DNA of 64,000 bases from NCBI GenBank assembly GCA_029532625.1, contig JARFXM010000007.1:1116001-1180000 (forward strand), written 5' to 3'. Every line of letters begins with the position of its first letter. Position 1 is the stretch's first letter. This DNA comes from Lomentospora prolificans (taxonomy: Eukaryota; Ascomycota; Sordariomycetes; Microascales; Microascaceae). Below, piece after piece: positions 10,251 through 23,676 of the stretch. Both the position numbers and the translations under genes were made by a program. Under the pieces are notes generated by a model, which saw nothing but the letters and a program-made list of their open reading frames with translations, made no database searches and was not told where the DNA came from.

Positions 10251-13200
10251 AGAAAAGACGATGTTGTGATGCTCGATGTCTCTTGTGGCCATGAGAAAAC
10301 GAACGATGCCGTCGTCACCCGACGGGAGGGCGCATTTATGTACTCCGTTCTCGACCCGATCAAACAAGCTCAGAGTCCCCCAGATTTGCTTCTCCCGCTT
10401 ATGGTCGTGTCGGTCAAAGATTCGCCCGCCGTCCGGCCACCACAACCACCAAGCAGGGGCATCCAGAGGTCCCTGGTGGGTGGGTTATCTCCATTGGTCA
10501 ACCACACCACCGTCGCCTCGTATTCACGCCTTGGCAAGGCATCACAGACTCTTGCTCTCTGGCTCTCTTCTTCTTCTTCGTCCTCTCTTGGATTGCTTTT
10601 TTCTTTTTGGGCCCTCCCCGAGCGTGCACCAATGCCGAATCCAGAAATGCCTCGACATCATCCCCGCCCTGCCAAGAACGCCGGTGTCCCTTATTTTTCT
10701 TCTATCGTAGTATTATTATTTTTCGAGCTCGCTTCAATCCGGTTCTTCGTGGGAGAGCGTGGTTTGGTTTATGCTCATTTCCGTGTTCCCCTGTTACCCC
10801 AAGACAAAATTAAGTTGTTGATCACCCGTGAATTAGCGACGGAGACTTGGGGATATTTTTAGCAGGAAACCCCAGTCGTCCCCGTTCTTTGGCAAAACGA
10901 AACGTCAGGGGAACCAGGTCATTGGATTGGCAACATCAATTCCCATATCATTATCCTACTCGTCTTGCCCGTACCATCCACGCTGGCGTCGGTTGATGAA
11001 GATTGTACAAAATAATACCAGAATCTCCGATAGGTCTGTGTGAGTGCTCCCCTGCTGCTACGTGGTGCCTTGACGGGAAATGACCTCTCCTTTCTCCTTG
11101 CTTCATCGGTATCGCGAGAGTGTTCAATCCCCCATCCCTCGTCTGGGCCCCTCTTCCCCCTGTCCTGCGAAGATCTACGCATGAGTCTTGAGGAAAAATA
11201 AGAAAAAAGAAAAAAAAGAAAAAATAGAGTCGATGCGTGCGGAGGGAAAGCATGAACAAAGCGGCGGGTGACCAACCTCGTGTTCCCGAGCCAAACTCGA
11301 CCATCCATCCATCCAATCCAGGTCAGTTCCGTATTTTCGCATTCTCCTTCATCTGGTTGGACCATGCGACAAGCTCAACGAAGCTTTATTCTTTTTTTGA
11401 AAACGTTTATCCACCTGAACTACATCCCAATGGGGCACATAGTGGTATTACGTCTGCAGGGACTGACGTGGAACACGATGCCATCTCAACGGCCTTGCAG
11501 GAGAGACTGCACGCAACGCAAAAGCTTATCCACGATGCGTATGAACGGGAAACCCTTTGCCTCTCTCCGCCATGGAAGCGACAGAAGTAACTTGTGTGCG
11601 CTGGTGAAGAACTGGGTCACACCCATGGGCAGTAGATACTTTGTGGTCGCCGCCATGTCAGGTGTTCGAGGACCCAGCAGAGGGTGTCAAGGGTTTCTCC
11701 GTTTACCGCCACCCCTTAATACGATGTTCGCCCGCCATGACGGCTGGCAATACGAGGTTGGCCAGGTTGATCTCTGGTCGCAGGTGCGCGTTTCCCCAGA
11801 GGACGCGGGCGGTTGCAGCCAAACGGTCCTAGACCCTAGGCCTTGTCAATCTAACGACTCTGACCAAGACGGCAATCATCACCGGTATCCGTCGAGTGCT
11901 TCTCGAGATTACGGGAGGCGGTAAATGAAGCGTAATATCTCGGTGTCTTTGACGGGAATCTCGTGGTAATGAATTCATCGCTCCCTCGGGGTAATCCGTG
12001 TCTCGTCTCATCTCGCTGTCTAAATACCTGTAATATCGCCAGTCTCTCATGGCAGTGAGAGATGCCTTGGCCTTACAACACCACCCCAGGTAAACACGGA
12101 TTTGCCAAGAGGGGAGTGCCAGTCGTGGATGTCCCTCTTGCGCAAAAAAGAGTCATTTCGGCCCCGGCATCTTTCTCAAATGCAGTGTAGTTGCGAGAGG
12201 CGGAGAGACATTTGTCGAGAATCCTTGTCTCGAGCTTGCCGAGGTCACCATACGAACTTGCCGACTTCATCATCCTTTGCAGTGTAGTATCTCGACTCCC
12301 TAATACCCTTTTCATGTATCCTCTTGTCCCTTGCCTTGTTGGACAATGTCCGCTTCACCCTTCCCGACGGATCCAGACTGCCTTCGTACAAACCCTCACA
12401 GGAACTCGAAAAAAGCCCAAACTGCGATCCCAAAATTCCATATCAGTGCCCTCCTTGTAAACGCAGAGGAAACTGCCACCTCCGTTTTGATTCCGCCAGC
12501 TAAATCTCGAAAAACCCCGTTCCTCGTAGGTGCCGACGCCGACCCATCACCACCACCCTCACACACAAACACAAGTCCAGAGAACACGTTCACCCTCCCT
12601 CACCACTCCACTCAGACAACTGTAAAAAAAAGTTTAATCGACCCTTCTCGTGTCCCGACTAGACTTTTTTTCTTTTTTCTTTTTTCTTTTTTTCCACAAG
12701 TGCCCCGACAAATGATATATGACCTGCATATCGCCTCCGCCCACCCGAGCAAGCCACCTCCGGCAACTCAGCCACGCTTTGTGTCCCGGGCCCGCGCCGG
12801 GATATGCACACCGGAAGGGTTTCGAAAACGGCAAAGCGGAAAGCTCCTGCATAGGTCCTCTTTTTTTTTTTTTTTTCTTTTTTCAGCTGGGACGGTACAT
12901 GGCATATATAGCTGCCTACAGTCAATTCAAGAGAGGACCCAAGAAGCTCTTGCGACACAGTAACGAAGTGTCTTCGTTTAATGCTAATGCAGACAACTAG
13001 GGGATTGAGATACGCCCGAGGCCATTTGTCGGGTGATGATTCCACGTATCAGAAAATGCAAAGTGATAAAACAGCCAAATAGTACAGAATCGCCTTTGTC
13101 CCGTGCCAGAGCAAAGGAAAGATCAAAGAAAAACCATGTAGTTACCATCCCCAAAATCGTACCATAATAATCCCAAAGTGGACGCGGCTACTCCCTCTTT

Positions 13201-13389
13201 CTCCCATCGTCCGATCATCCCCCTCCTCACTTTCAAAACTCCCCTTCTGACATCCATGGATCTTACATATCCCTCCAGCTAAGGTGGGTAAGGTGCGGTT
13301 GGGGCACTAACAGCTCCCACACGTTGGTATCATATCATTCCTATTTCTTTTCCGGCCGTTACGTAGCATATTCGCACAACTACACACCC
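10251..13389. other. Gene-poor interval, 10.3-13.4 kb
   Basis: This contains the upstream region of the GPI-protein gene and the 3' flank of the rhodopsin-domain gene. Several poly-pyrimidine/poly-purine tracts occur (around 11195-11226, 12664-12692 and 12859-12883). Frames up to 217 codons exist, but they lack ATG starts, have serine- or proline-rich chance composition and do not continue across splice sites. Nothing is called. Confidence 0.5.
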
Positions 13390-14842
13390 TCAAGATGAAG
13401 TCGACCCCGACGACTTCAAAGACTCCTTCATCCCAATCTCCGTCGTCACCCGAATCTCCTGTCCAGACCCATACCCATCCATCCTGTCCTGATCCGCCCT
13501 CCCCCTGCTTCCGTAGATGGACGTCGTAAGCTTCGTGGCCTTGCCAGGATAGTTTGCGTACTCGCTCCCCTCGTACGTCGCCGCGTTCTCGTTGAGCGCC
13601 TCCGCGCTGCCCAGGTTCGTGATCTCCGTCAGGGTGTACATGTTGGGATGCTTGCTGCGCTTGAACTTGCGCGAGTCGCCCGACTCGAGGCCGCCTTCGC
13701 CGACGGGCCGGTTGCTTGGCGCGTCCTCGGAGGTCGGGAAGAGCGACGGGAGGAGCTTACGGAGGAGCGGTCGTAGCGTGGGGAGGCAGGCGCAGAGGAT
13801 GCCGCAATTGAGCTCGACCACGGTGAGGTAGGAGGTGGGCACGTTGTCCCAGGTTGGGTCGACGGTGTTGATGGCGCTGCGGAGGGTGAAGAGGCGGACG
13901 ATGGAGATGACGCAGGCGCTGCGATTCGTGTTAGCTCGTCATTCTCTTAGCACAAAATCGACGTGCTTCGGCGGGTACTTACAAGAAACCAAGGCCAAAA
14001 ATGGAAATCACCATCATCTTCTGCTTCGTCCTCAATTTCAGCTTCCTCACCGCCGGCATTGGCGTGGTAAACACCATGAAATCCGTAACAATGTTCATGA
14101 TGGACGTGAGATACCACACCGTCAAAGCATCAATGCACTTGTCTTGCTGGCTGGGGATGAACACGGCCACGGGCACGCAGGACATGCCGACGAGAACCTC
14201 CTGCGTGACGCCCCAGGTGGCAAGGAAGATGAGGAGAATGAGGCAGACGACACGCGTGCGGCCCTCGGCAAAGATGCGGCGGTATTGGAGGAGGAAGGAG
14301 ATCTTGGTGACGATTTGGGAGAGGTTGTAAATGACCATGCCGGCAAAGAGGGCCTGTCAAACGTCAGTCATGGGCTGCGATGCTTCGGGACTATCAGATA
14401 ATGTACAAACCTTTAGCTGGTTCATGTTTCCTTCTTCAGTCGTCATCCATACGTGGACCCCGAGTGCATATTTGGCCTCTGTGAACCGCGTTAACAACTG
14501 GATTGAGGTGTATCATGATTATCTGCCGTCATCTTCAACTTACGTAGGATGGTGATGACGGACACGCCGACTGATAATATCTAACCAACACACATAGTTA
14601 GTCCGCCAAATCGCAACAGTTGACCTTCAAGCTGAGAAGTGCCAGCATACCTGAGCAAAGGCAATCGTGAAGTCATCCCATCCCACGGCGCAAACGATGA
14701 AAAATCGCGTGTACAACCGCAACAAAACCGCAATGAATGACGCCAAAGCAAAAGCAATCGAAGTACCCACAAGGATGGGGACTCGTGTCTCAGCATCCAG
14801 CTCTGGATACTGGCCCTTGACGGGCAAGTTGCTTGACGACAT
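13390..14842 (-). CDS. Seven-helix fungal rhodopsin-domain (Pth11-like) membrane protein
   Basis: Five exons, 14842-14651, 14580-14544, 14478-14411, 14353-13983 and 13918-13390, keep phase and encode 398 residues. Seven hydrophobic segments can be followed, beginning with PILVGTSIAFALASFIAVLL and ending with LTVVELNCGILCACLPTLRP. The arrangement is that of the fungal rhodopsin-domain integral membrane family, which includes Pth11-like receptors. Family features present are the GWDDFTIAFAQ segment at the start of helix 2 and NxPTSYLTVVELNCGILCACLPTLRP-type residues around the last helix. No CFEM domain precedes the helices, so this is the CFEM-less subclass. The cytoplasmic tail is Ser/Thr/Gly-rich. 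Related proteins are proposed surface receptors, but ligand and signalling partners cannot be read from sequence. The ATG at 14842 was chosen because the upstream extension starts only with GTG. Confidence 0.85.
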
Positions 14843-17800
14843 TGTTTGTAAGACACGGGCGAAAAGAGAGAGACCTCCTCCAGACACCGGATTGAATGAA
14901 AGGCAAACGAATCAAAGAAGTGGGCAAGAGTTACTTAGAACCACCAAGTAGCAGCAAAGGATTCGAAGATCTCTACTAGAAGCCAGAGGGCGGTGGTAGG
15001 ATGAGGAAACAAAGGCGATCCTGAACCGGCGTAACGGGATGGTCTGTATAAGTAAGTCTGTCGTCTTCAGCGCCCTTCTCCGCAAGCGAGAAAGACGTTG
15101 CCGACAAGGTGTTCAAGGATCACGGTACTTGGGTAAAAGAAAGATATCCGTGTCCCGGGAGGGTAATGCGTCGTCGAGCGTTCCTATTCCATTCTCTGCT
15201 AGTCACCTCATCTCTATAAAGAGGCTCTTGTTCATGACTGAGGGCATCAGAGCGCGACAACAGGATTTTTTTCCTTCCAAGCTGGGAAACCCCCTTCTTC
15301 TTCGCATCGCGTCCCTCCCTTATCGTCCATGTACCTCGATTACACCCTGCTTGCGTTTCTTCTTTTGCCCTGGCACGTCAAAAGCCTTTTCTGCCGGGGG
15401 CGCAACTCCTTGGTTCAGGGTGAACCCCAGACCGTCGTGGTATTAGAGTCTGTGCGCTTTGCTGGCCCTTATTGACTTGAACCAACAGGACGGTGTCCTC
15501 GGAGGGACGGACATCGGTTAATTGTACTTCGTAGGGGTGAAGGAACGAGCGTTGCAGTTGTTGTCTCGCAAGCACGAGAATACTTGCGCTACGGTCCTTC
15601 GGGGCTAAGCCCAAAGATAGGCAAAGATCAGCAAACGGCGAGAAAATCGAGGTACCTCGCGCCCAAAACGAACGTGGCGGCTCGCCATCTCGTCCTTGTA
15701 CGGAAAGGAGAAGCGTCAGGGAAGGACGGAAGCGAACCCGCCAGCTAGCCCCCTGGCTCAGTGAATAAGCCCGAGCTTTCAAAGTCAAGTTGCACGAGGA
15801 TCCAGAAATTGAAAGGGAGGAGGGGGGGCAAAGGGTGTCCAGATACACTGAAAAATAGGTTCTCCGTTACACGTTTTATTATCGCTTCGACAAATGCAGT
15901 AGCCGGTTTCCGGGCAGTGTAATACAAGATCGAATATGACAGGTTACTGAAGGGCGGCACGCGGGACGGGAAGTGAGGAGGTTCAAGGTTGCGGGGCTGA
16001 GCATGGAGCTTGTGCGATGAAAGGCATGATGGAACGAAGCGATGCGACAAGGCCAGCGGGATGTTTCTCGTTTCCGCCACGGCATGGTGGCGTGTAGGTG
16101 GAGGGTCTCAGCGTTCCCAAAATGTATATCTAGGAAGCCGCCACGAGGAGCGAAGCTTCTTCGCTTGGCTTTGAGTGGCATTCCCAGGAAACAGGAAGTA
16201 ACTGATAGCCTTGATAGGTTGTTTAGCAGTCAAGCCAAGCTGGCGGTCGAGCCAGTCCCGAGCCGTCTACGCTAGCTAGACTCGGGCGATGTGTGCCGCC
16301 AGCGCTCTTCGCTGACGGCTCACAACCATCCCGCTCCCCGCTTCCTCTCACACGTCACAGACATGCAGCGTCGCAGGGTCACAGCGTGCATACGCCAGCA
16401 TACGGTCACATCTTGATGTCAAGCGTGCGTGTTGTGCTTTTTGGCCCCTCCAGCCTGGCACTGTTTGGTATTATCAGTGTTACTTGCGTGACAACGGATC
16501 GAATCCAGTCTTCTTTTCGTCTTCGATGAGCAGAAGAGTGTTCTGGTCCCGTCGATTGTGGCTCTGAGAGCGACCCAACGTTCCAATCTCATTCAATCGC
16601 CAGCTAGGCTAGGCCTGGAGAAAAGGATCAAAATCCTTGCAACAGATCAGTAGATCAGCTCCCCTCCAGCTCTAGACCCTGCAGAACACGCATCAGCCAT
16701 CATTGCACCAAAGGTGTAGTATGTTCCAACCGCCAGGCCCGTCCACAAGAATCAACCCCATGGTACGAGAAATGATATATTACCTCGGGCCTGGGTTGTC
16801 GGGTAACCGTTGTATTGTATTCGTACCTTGGCTTTGGGTGTTGGGGCCGGGAAGATCGCTTCGCTCTCAGCGGAGTCCAAATTCAGACTTCAACGGCACT
16901 CGGGGATCAATTAGGCAGCTACTGAGGGCGATGGCCAGCTTTGGGTTACCAACTAGTCTTGCGCTCGCGAGCACTCCCTCTCGGGCCACACGACTCAGAA
17001 TTATTGTCTTGATCAGCTTCGGGCATCGGGCGCTAGCTGGCTTTGGTTCCTGGTGTTCCACTAAGGTAGAATTAGCGAGACCAGGATCGAGGACGTACGT
17101 GCACTCTCGCTCATCAGCGGGACCAGGTTTTCCAGCGATCTTCATTCCCGCTGGCGATGTGGCTTTAATTACAATCAATCAAATCCACAGCAATGAAATG
17201 CGCAAGGTGGGACTGGAGATTGAATCTCCTTGCACGACATAACCCAGCTGTTGAGAGACTGTCAAGGAGTTTCTCAATGGCAAGAGGATATCTCTCTCGC
17301 ACATTGCTTGCCATCACGACTCGCTGTCTGCGTTTTCCGTCGATGCATGCTAATATCTCCAGGCATCACAGCCAGAATGATGGTCGATCCTGGAGGGCTC
17401 GGACTACCCACTAGCCTTATTGGGTTGTCGTTCGACAGAAGCTGCGGCCGAATGGTTAGGCCGCTGGCGTTGGTCTTTGCCTTTGAGGGCCTGGCCGTTT
17501 CCCTCTCGAGTCTCGAGGGCCCCTGAAACCCGCCTTTTTCTTGAGAACGCCAGGCCAGCCCCAGGTTTCTGTTCCAGTCGCCAGGGTAAGGGGCCGACAT
17601 CTTGGCCTGCAAGCTTAAACCTTACTCCGGGAGGTCGACCACAGGCGTCGAGGGTCTTGTCAATCTTAATTACTAGTCCGGGTCCTGGAGCCAAGCGACC
17701 TCAGCTTGGTGGCCCGGCCATACCCTGCTTTAAGTCAATCAGGGATCTGAAGGGTCGTGTATCCCCACAAATTCTGCATTGTGTATTTAAAGCCGACAGC

Positions 17801-19912
17801 CAACATCTCGCAAATCTAAGCTTCTTGTGAGTGGATCTTGTCCAAGAGTCTCTTATCCCAATCAATTTTAGGAATCCTTGAGACGCACCGGGGTTAATAG
17901 CGGCCTGAGCGCGACACTAACTAAGAACTCTGCGGGAAGAAGAGTCGTGTGCTATCGCTAGCAATGCGCCCGACATCAGACATTCAAAGAGCTGGGGCGT
18001 TTCGTTGCCTGCCAGCATTACCTGCTGACCTTTCCGCTTTTCGCAACAAGTCTGGGACTTTTGGCAAGGGTTCGGCTACGATCGAACAGGCCTTGTCTTT
18101 AGCAGTGACAGCCGGGAGGAATTGCTCAAGGGATCTGATCTGGCACTGACTCGCACGTCCTCCGGATCAGGTTCGAAATGGCCGTGATCATCCCAGTCGT
18201 AGTAGCTTGAGCTCCTCCTAACTTTCCTGGTTCAACTGGCAGGTGTTCATGCAGTTCTCCCCGTTGGGACATCTTGATAGAAGGATCACGCCCACATGTC
18301 AAGGATGCTCCCCCTCGTCTCTGGATGTTAGCTTTCAGAAAACGATCAAGTGAAGAGACCCTGGCAATTCCCGGAACTTCCGCGGGCCTATCCAACAAGG
18401 TAGGAGTGTCCGTGTCAGAGGGATTAGCAGGTTTTGTCTGAATAAACATTGAGCGTCCATCCTATCGTTGGTGACATGGCCAAAAAACTTGGATACCCAT
18501 GTGGCATGACTGGCTCCCCGTTCATCCGCCAGCAGAGAACACAGACATCCGATTATATCAACCCTGCCCTGATACACACAGCGCCGGTCATCAATCTTTG
18601 CTTTCATCTGAAGCGTTAGTTTGTCATCTTAAAATGCAGTCTTTGCTGGTTCGGATGGAATGCTATTAACCCATGTAAATGTGCGAATGTCTGTTTTATG
18701 AGGAAACGGCCTGCTTATTCTACAGCGCCTTACAAAGCCAGCTGGCGTATTTATTGAACGCCACAAAAGGATGTTGCAGCGCCTGTGCGCGAGGCCTGAA
18801 CAAAGCTATGTCTCGAGGCCGCCCGCACAGCTCGGTTCGAGTTCAGTGGCGGCCAGGCTGCACACCCATTCACCCAGTCATCGCTCCGGCATTGGTTGCC
18901 AGCTTACCACCCAAACCGCCCCCGCCCAAAAAAAAAGATCATGATGAATGTATGGATGTCTGTGTTATGGGAACTTCTTCCCCGTGCGGCGGGTATCTGG
19001 TGTCGAAATGCGCATATCTCTCTGACCATGCAGCACGGTCAAACCAGTCGTGCGAACTTAGTGTTGCCAGCCAGCCACCGAGGAAACTCTGGTTTAGAGG
19101 GTTGCAGTGTCTTAATGCCTGGCCTGGCAGCACGCCGTCGCCAGCGATCCTCCACTTCTGACCAAGCGTCGCTGGCAACCCCCTCCGTCGAGAGTATTCT
19201 GTTATATCTCGCTGCTAGTCAACGACTATCAATCCGTCTTCGGCTCTCCAGTACTTCGTGACCCTGCCTCTTGCCGAAAATCACCAATCGTCCCGTCTCC
19301 CTCATTTCGGTCGCCTTGCCAGGATAGGAAGTTCGAGGGCTAAACCTCTCGACCGGACCCTCTCGCCTCATCCCGTCTCTGCGACGAGGGATCTTCTCTA
19401 TAGGCGAGGGCTAGATAGAGTAATCGCTTACTCAACTTCTCAACCTGGATTCCCAAGTTGGGCCCTTCATTGATTCTCGCACTTCAAAGGTCGGTGACGA
19501 AGAGCTACAGCGCGAATCCGCCTGCTGTCCGACCCCTTTGGTAGTACGGGGGACAACCACACTGCCCAGACTACACAAGTAGGGTATTGATCAAGTTCAC
19601 CAAGTCCATAAGTATCGTAAAAGAGTCGCGGTGGTTAACTCGCCAGTCTCTCCGCGGAAGTCGGTGCCGAGTCACAGTCAAGTGCTCCCTTCCTCCTCCG
19701 CGGTATGAGAACCCACGAGCCATCTTCCTTCTATTTCGGAACGTGCTCCTTCCCCTGTATCTCTGGTGTAAAACAAGAGACGGAGGCATGTTCGTCCAAC
19801 ATTCTTAACAGCGACCCTAGGCAGAAAGTCCGGGGGAATGCCCACGGCGGTATTATGATAAGCCCCAGTAGCACTATTCTCTACAGAACTTTATTCCTGA
19901 TGTTGATGATAT
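14843..19912. other. Five-kilobase stretch without recognised genes
   Basis: Many short frames (up to 179 codons) occur on both strands and overlap in incompatible phases. None shows a recognisable family, and none could be extended through splice sites. No terminal inverted repeats, LTR pairs or transposase/reverse transcriptase motifs were found by eye. Base composition looks ordinary rather than AT-rich, so there is no obvious strong RIP signature. Confidence 0.45.
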
Positions 19913-22323
19913 CTACCTACCATCGCCCAGCTCCGTCTCTGCGTGGGTATGGTGATGAGTCGTAGAAATGAGCCCTATATCCTCCCAGCCTTCACTTCCG
20001 TCCCCAAGCAAGTTCCGAACCATCGCGTTATAAGCGTCGATGCGCACTCGTGAGGGCGCCGCCGGAGAGCCATTCGAGTCTGAGGCTTCATAGAACGAAG
20101 GAGACTCTGTTACTTCCTGTGTCGCTTCGGGTGGGTGAGAGTACGCCTCAAAATCCCGTTTCCGCAACGCCGCTCCGCTACGTTGCGAGATGTCCCTAGT
20201 GCTGGAGTCATCAGAAATCTCTATGGGCTTCGTCATGGAGTCACCATCAAGCCTCGATGACCCTTGAAAATCTTCCAAAGACTGGTTAGTAGCGTTGAGT
20301 TCCGAACCCACCATCTGCTGGCTTTCCCGTGTTTGAGATCTTTGTGACTCCGATTGTGTATAAGGACCCAAATGGTGGTGCTTCAAAGCCTCCATTCGGG
20401 CATCATGCTCGAAATTGTTGCCGATACAATGCTGGCCAAATAGCGATCTTATACTTCTCTCTAGACACGGAATATTAGAGACTGCCCGTTTTCACTAACC
20501 TTGCTTTATTTGTCATGCCTACCTTCTTTCAACCATTCCTGCGGATTGACTGTACAAGGCCACACATCTCGTGGTTTGAATGTCTCGACAAAATGGCAAA
20601 GCTCCGGGTATGATGAATGCCTCGCGTAAGGAAAGCGAATTCTTGTCGGCAGGCCTTGAGTGACCGAACTTGGGCAGAGTCGCTCCGCTTTTCCGAGCTG
20701 CGGCATGCGCGATATAGATTCGACCGCCCGTTTTAGATTAACTTCGTTTCGGGTTCCAAAAGCAGACATATCCAAGTCTAGTGAAAGACTGCGGCCGTCA
20801 AACGTCTTGTTAAGTAGGATTTCGCGGATGCGGTCCTGTACTTCAATCGAAATGTCTTCATCTTCGACAATTCTGCCATGGTGTTAGCCCCTGTCAATAC
20901 TTAGATTGTAGGTAATAAGGGCTTAAAACAACTGACATTTTCATCAGGCCATCCATCTCTTCGGGGGTAAGGTGCTCGAGCTCGGCCTCCCTCTCCAAAT
21001 CATCGCCACCACCGCCAACCCCCATCTCAATCAGATCGGCCCCATCAGGTAAGGTCGCAACCACCGGACATATCCAAACTACTGGGGAGTTTTGGATAAC
21101 TTCACAGTAGTTCCCCTTCTCGCAGCTATGAAGACGCACATTCACGTCCCGTGTGAGGCACCCAGCATGTGGTGTATTCCCACAAACAAAACCTGTCAAC
21201 GCAGCGGCTTCTGTGGACAGGTGGAGAGGTGGACCCGGCCGGCCACTCTCGGGAAAACGGGGTGTTAAGGAGGAGTAAATGCGCATTTTGTAATCATCAA
21301 CGTGAATCTTAGATTTCAGCGCCTTGGAGAGCGCTATCCAGACATCTTCATATCTACGTATTATAGTTTAGTTTTTGAGTACTACTTGGAAAAGAAGAGA
21401 TTCCGTACCCGAAAGTCCAGGCTTGGAGGTGGAAAATAGTGTCCTCTGGATATTTCGACACCGCCCGAAGAAGTTGGACAATGCCCTCAGCTTTCGTTTG
21501 GAAAGGTACGCTTCTGGTGAAGGACGTATCAAGATAGATCTTATCGAGTGTTCGAATCCCACTGGTATACTCGACTAGGTTCGGGTTCCTCGAGATTGCA
21601 TTGACAAACCAAGGTTCGCTACGTAGGTCGCCTGTATATAGCACCGCAACTGTCTCGTTTTCAAAGACTGGAGGTTTTTCTCGTTAGTGAACCTAGAATA
21701 GGTAAGGCAATACCACCAAGGCAATAGCGTACGGAACATCACAGCGCCCGGGCAATGGTTAGAGTCGAATAGAGTGACCCGTACAGTCACGCCGGGTTTC
21801 AGCTCGAGCTCCGTAGGTGTCTCCAGGGGGAGTGGTTTCTTGGTTGTCAAAGTTAGCAAGGTTTCCTTTCCGCTTGAGACGATATGCATTTAGAAAGTAA
21901 AGGTCTACTCACAAGCAATGTCTTCAGGTGCTTGTAGGTCTGCACCCTCGCCTCAAGAACACCCTTAGCATAGTTAATCCTACAAGGATAGCGCTCCAAG
22001 CGTAGCAGAATCTCTCTGGTGGCAGCGGAACAGTATACGCTTGGGGACATGGTCAATGACTGGCTAATTTTTCGACTTATAAAAACAAACCACATACAAT
22101 GGGGCTTTAAGAGTCTCAAGACCGGCTAGATGGTCGCTATGAACATGGCTTAGGAAGCAAGCCAATGGCCGGGGGTGGTTTGGGTTGTAACGGAAGAAGT
22201 CCACTGGTTTCTAGTTAGACGACCAGCGCTCAATGGCCAGCCAGCAGTATTTCCACTAAAAACTGAGTCAAACGAACCTCGAATGTCCGGAAATTCGGAC
22301 ACGATGCCATCAAAGGTTGACAT
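19913..22323 (-). CDS. Artemis/SNM1-type DNA repair nuclease (metallo-beta-lactamase, beta-CASP)
   Basis: Eight exons keep phase and give 652 residues: 22323-22278, 22203-22098, 22039-21913, 21838-21733, 21667-21409, 21353-20937, 20872-20523 and 20460-19913. The N-terminus MSTFDGIVSEFPDIRVDFF resembles Artemis. The metal-binding motif SHVHSDH places His35, His37, Asp39 and His40. His121 (NHCPGAVMF) and Asp142 (YTGD) supply the next metallo-beta-lactamase motifs. The beta-CASP part includes LDTSF and AWTFGYEDVWIALSKAL. The last 200 residues are Ser/Glu-rich and probably disordered. SNM1-family nucleases trim DNA ends and open hairpins in end joining and cross-link repair. The N-terminus favours Artemis over Pso2, which usually carries an N-terminal zinc finger. 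The gene is divergent from the flavin monooxygenase gene with 1353 bp between starts. Confidence 0.88.
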
Positions 22324-23676
22324 GGTGGCACCAACCGCTCACGGGTTTTCCCTAACGGTTGATACGAGGATGTGAAGCATGTCGATAGGTTATTAGGGTG
22401 TCACAAATTGTAGAGATATCTGGCAACCAAGTTATAGCTCTGGTGAAGAATAGTATGCACCATTCCTTCGACGCTTCTTTCCATGCTGTGCGCTCATGGC
22501 AAGCTCAAGGGAACCATAGCTGCCTGCCTGGAGCTAGAAACCGAAGAGCGGACCTTCAATGCACACAGCTGGCCTGGAGCAGCCTGGAGCAGCCTAGAGC
22601 CGAGTAATTGGCGGCTATCACGTGGCTCTCCACAACTTCCCCAACATGCTGGCAGTTAAGCTCGACAGTGGCTGAACCCCGCGATCTTCCCTCCCACTTC
22701 AGCGCTAAGAGCGATTCATCAGGGATGACCAAGAAGCCAGATCCTTTCACCGCCGGGCATATTAGGTCCCTCAATGCTGACCGCGCGCCAATCACGGAGT
22801 GTTAATTTCGTATTATCTGCAGTGGTTCATCCCAATCTCCCCCAGCGTCGGTCTAGCGGATACCACCAGGATGAACGAGAGTGCATCCCGCCGGAACAAT
22901 TATTAGCCTTTTGAGGCCAATATCAAGAAAACTGCACGGCCAGGAAGAGCCCGACCATAAACCCATAGTGCCAGTGGCGTGGCATCCCTAGGCTCTAGGG
23001 CTCGTGTCATAGAAGGAGAGAAGGATTCAATTCGATCAACATCCACGAAACACTTGGCTGCCGCTCGCAAGGCTGCCTACCCCCTCGATAAGCCAGCCCC
23101 TCGGTTACGCCCGTGCACGGCGGGGAATTTTCCCCCAAGGTCTTCTCCTTCGCCCGCGCGAGCTCGAAAAATGGAGTCATTCTTGGCGGAATCTCACCTG
23201 ACGCTCCCCCTGACGTCGACTGTATCGCTGGCTGTATTCGACAGCCCCGCCCTTGCTGGCCTTTTCTGCGGTGTTCCTCCTTAAAGAAGAAGCAGATCGC
23301 TGACATTTGATTCCTCCTTGCCGAGACTATTCCTGTCGGTCGTCGTAGCGCCCACCCCTCCTTGTTGTTTCAACGGTCCGGTTGTCCATTAATGCAGGGC
23401 CACTATCCCAGCCCGAGCTTGCAGATCGGGAATCCTAGCTTGCGGGTGTTTTCCCGGTCTTCGTAAGAGATTACGTGAGGAATTAAACGTTTGATGTGGC
23501 AGGTATCTCGTCTCTAATGTTATATATTGCCCGCTGGCGGGGGAGCTCTTGCTCCCCCTGGCCAGCTAGTTAGCCAAGTTTGTTTTTCATTTCTGGTTCT
23601 TTCCTTTGCCAGCGCCTGGATTAATTGCCATTGTTCTCCCCTGTGATAAGTTGCGGGACGTGACCGATTCACCATC
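22324..23676. other. Divergent upstream region, nuclease / monooxygenase
   Basis: This holds both promoters. Near 22570-22599 a short imperfect tandem repeat of GGAGCAGCCT-type units occurs. Close to the monooxygenase gene there is a TATATATT element at 23520-23527 followed by a strong hairpin (listed separately). The 101-codon frame at 22979-23284 looks like chance. Confidence 0.5.
23533..23566 (+). promoter_or_regulatory. GC-rich hairpin in the monooxygenase promoter or leader
   Basis: GGGGGAGC (23539-23546) pairs perfectly with GCTCCCCC (23551-23558) around a TCTT loop. The outer GCTGG/CCAGC arms (23533-23537 and 23562-23566) extend the stem with a small internal loop. It lies just downstream of a TATATATT sequence (23520-23527) and about 110 bp before the start codon, so it may be in the 5' leader. 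A role in regulator binding or translation is conjecture. Confidence 0.5.

Noticed and set aside
10209..10862. 217-codon plus-strand frame upstream of the GPI-protein gene
   Set aside because: It starts with TTG, covers the TATA-like element of the opposite gene, and has serine/proline-rich chance composition without any motif.
11268..11924. 218-codon plus-strand frame
   Set aside because: No ATG at its start, overlapped by equally long frames in other phases, no recognisable family and no splice extension.
16703..17242. 179-codon plus-strand frame in the empty 15-20 kb region
   Set aside because: An equally open frame lies on the opposite strand over the same bases, and neither shows domain or motif evidence.
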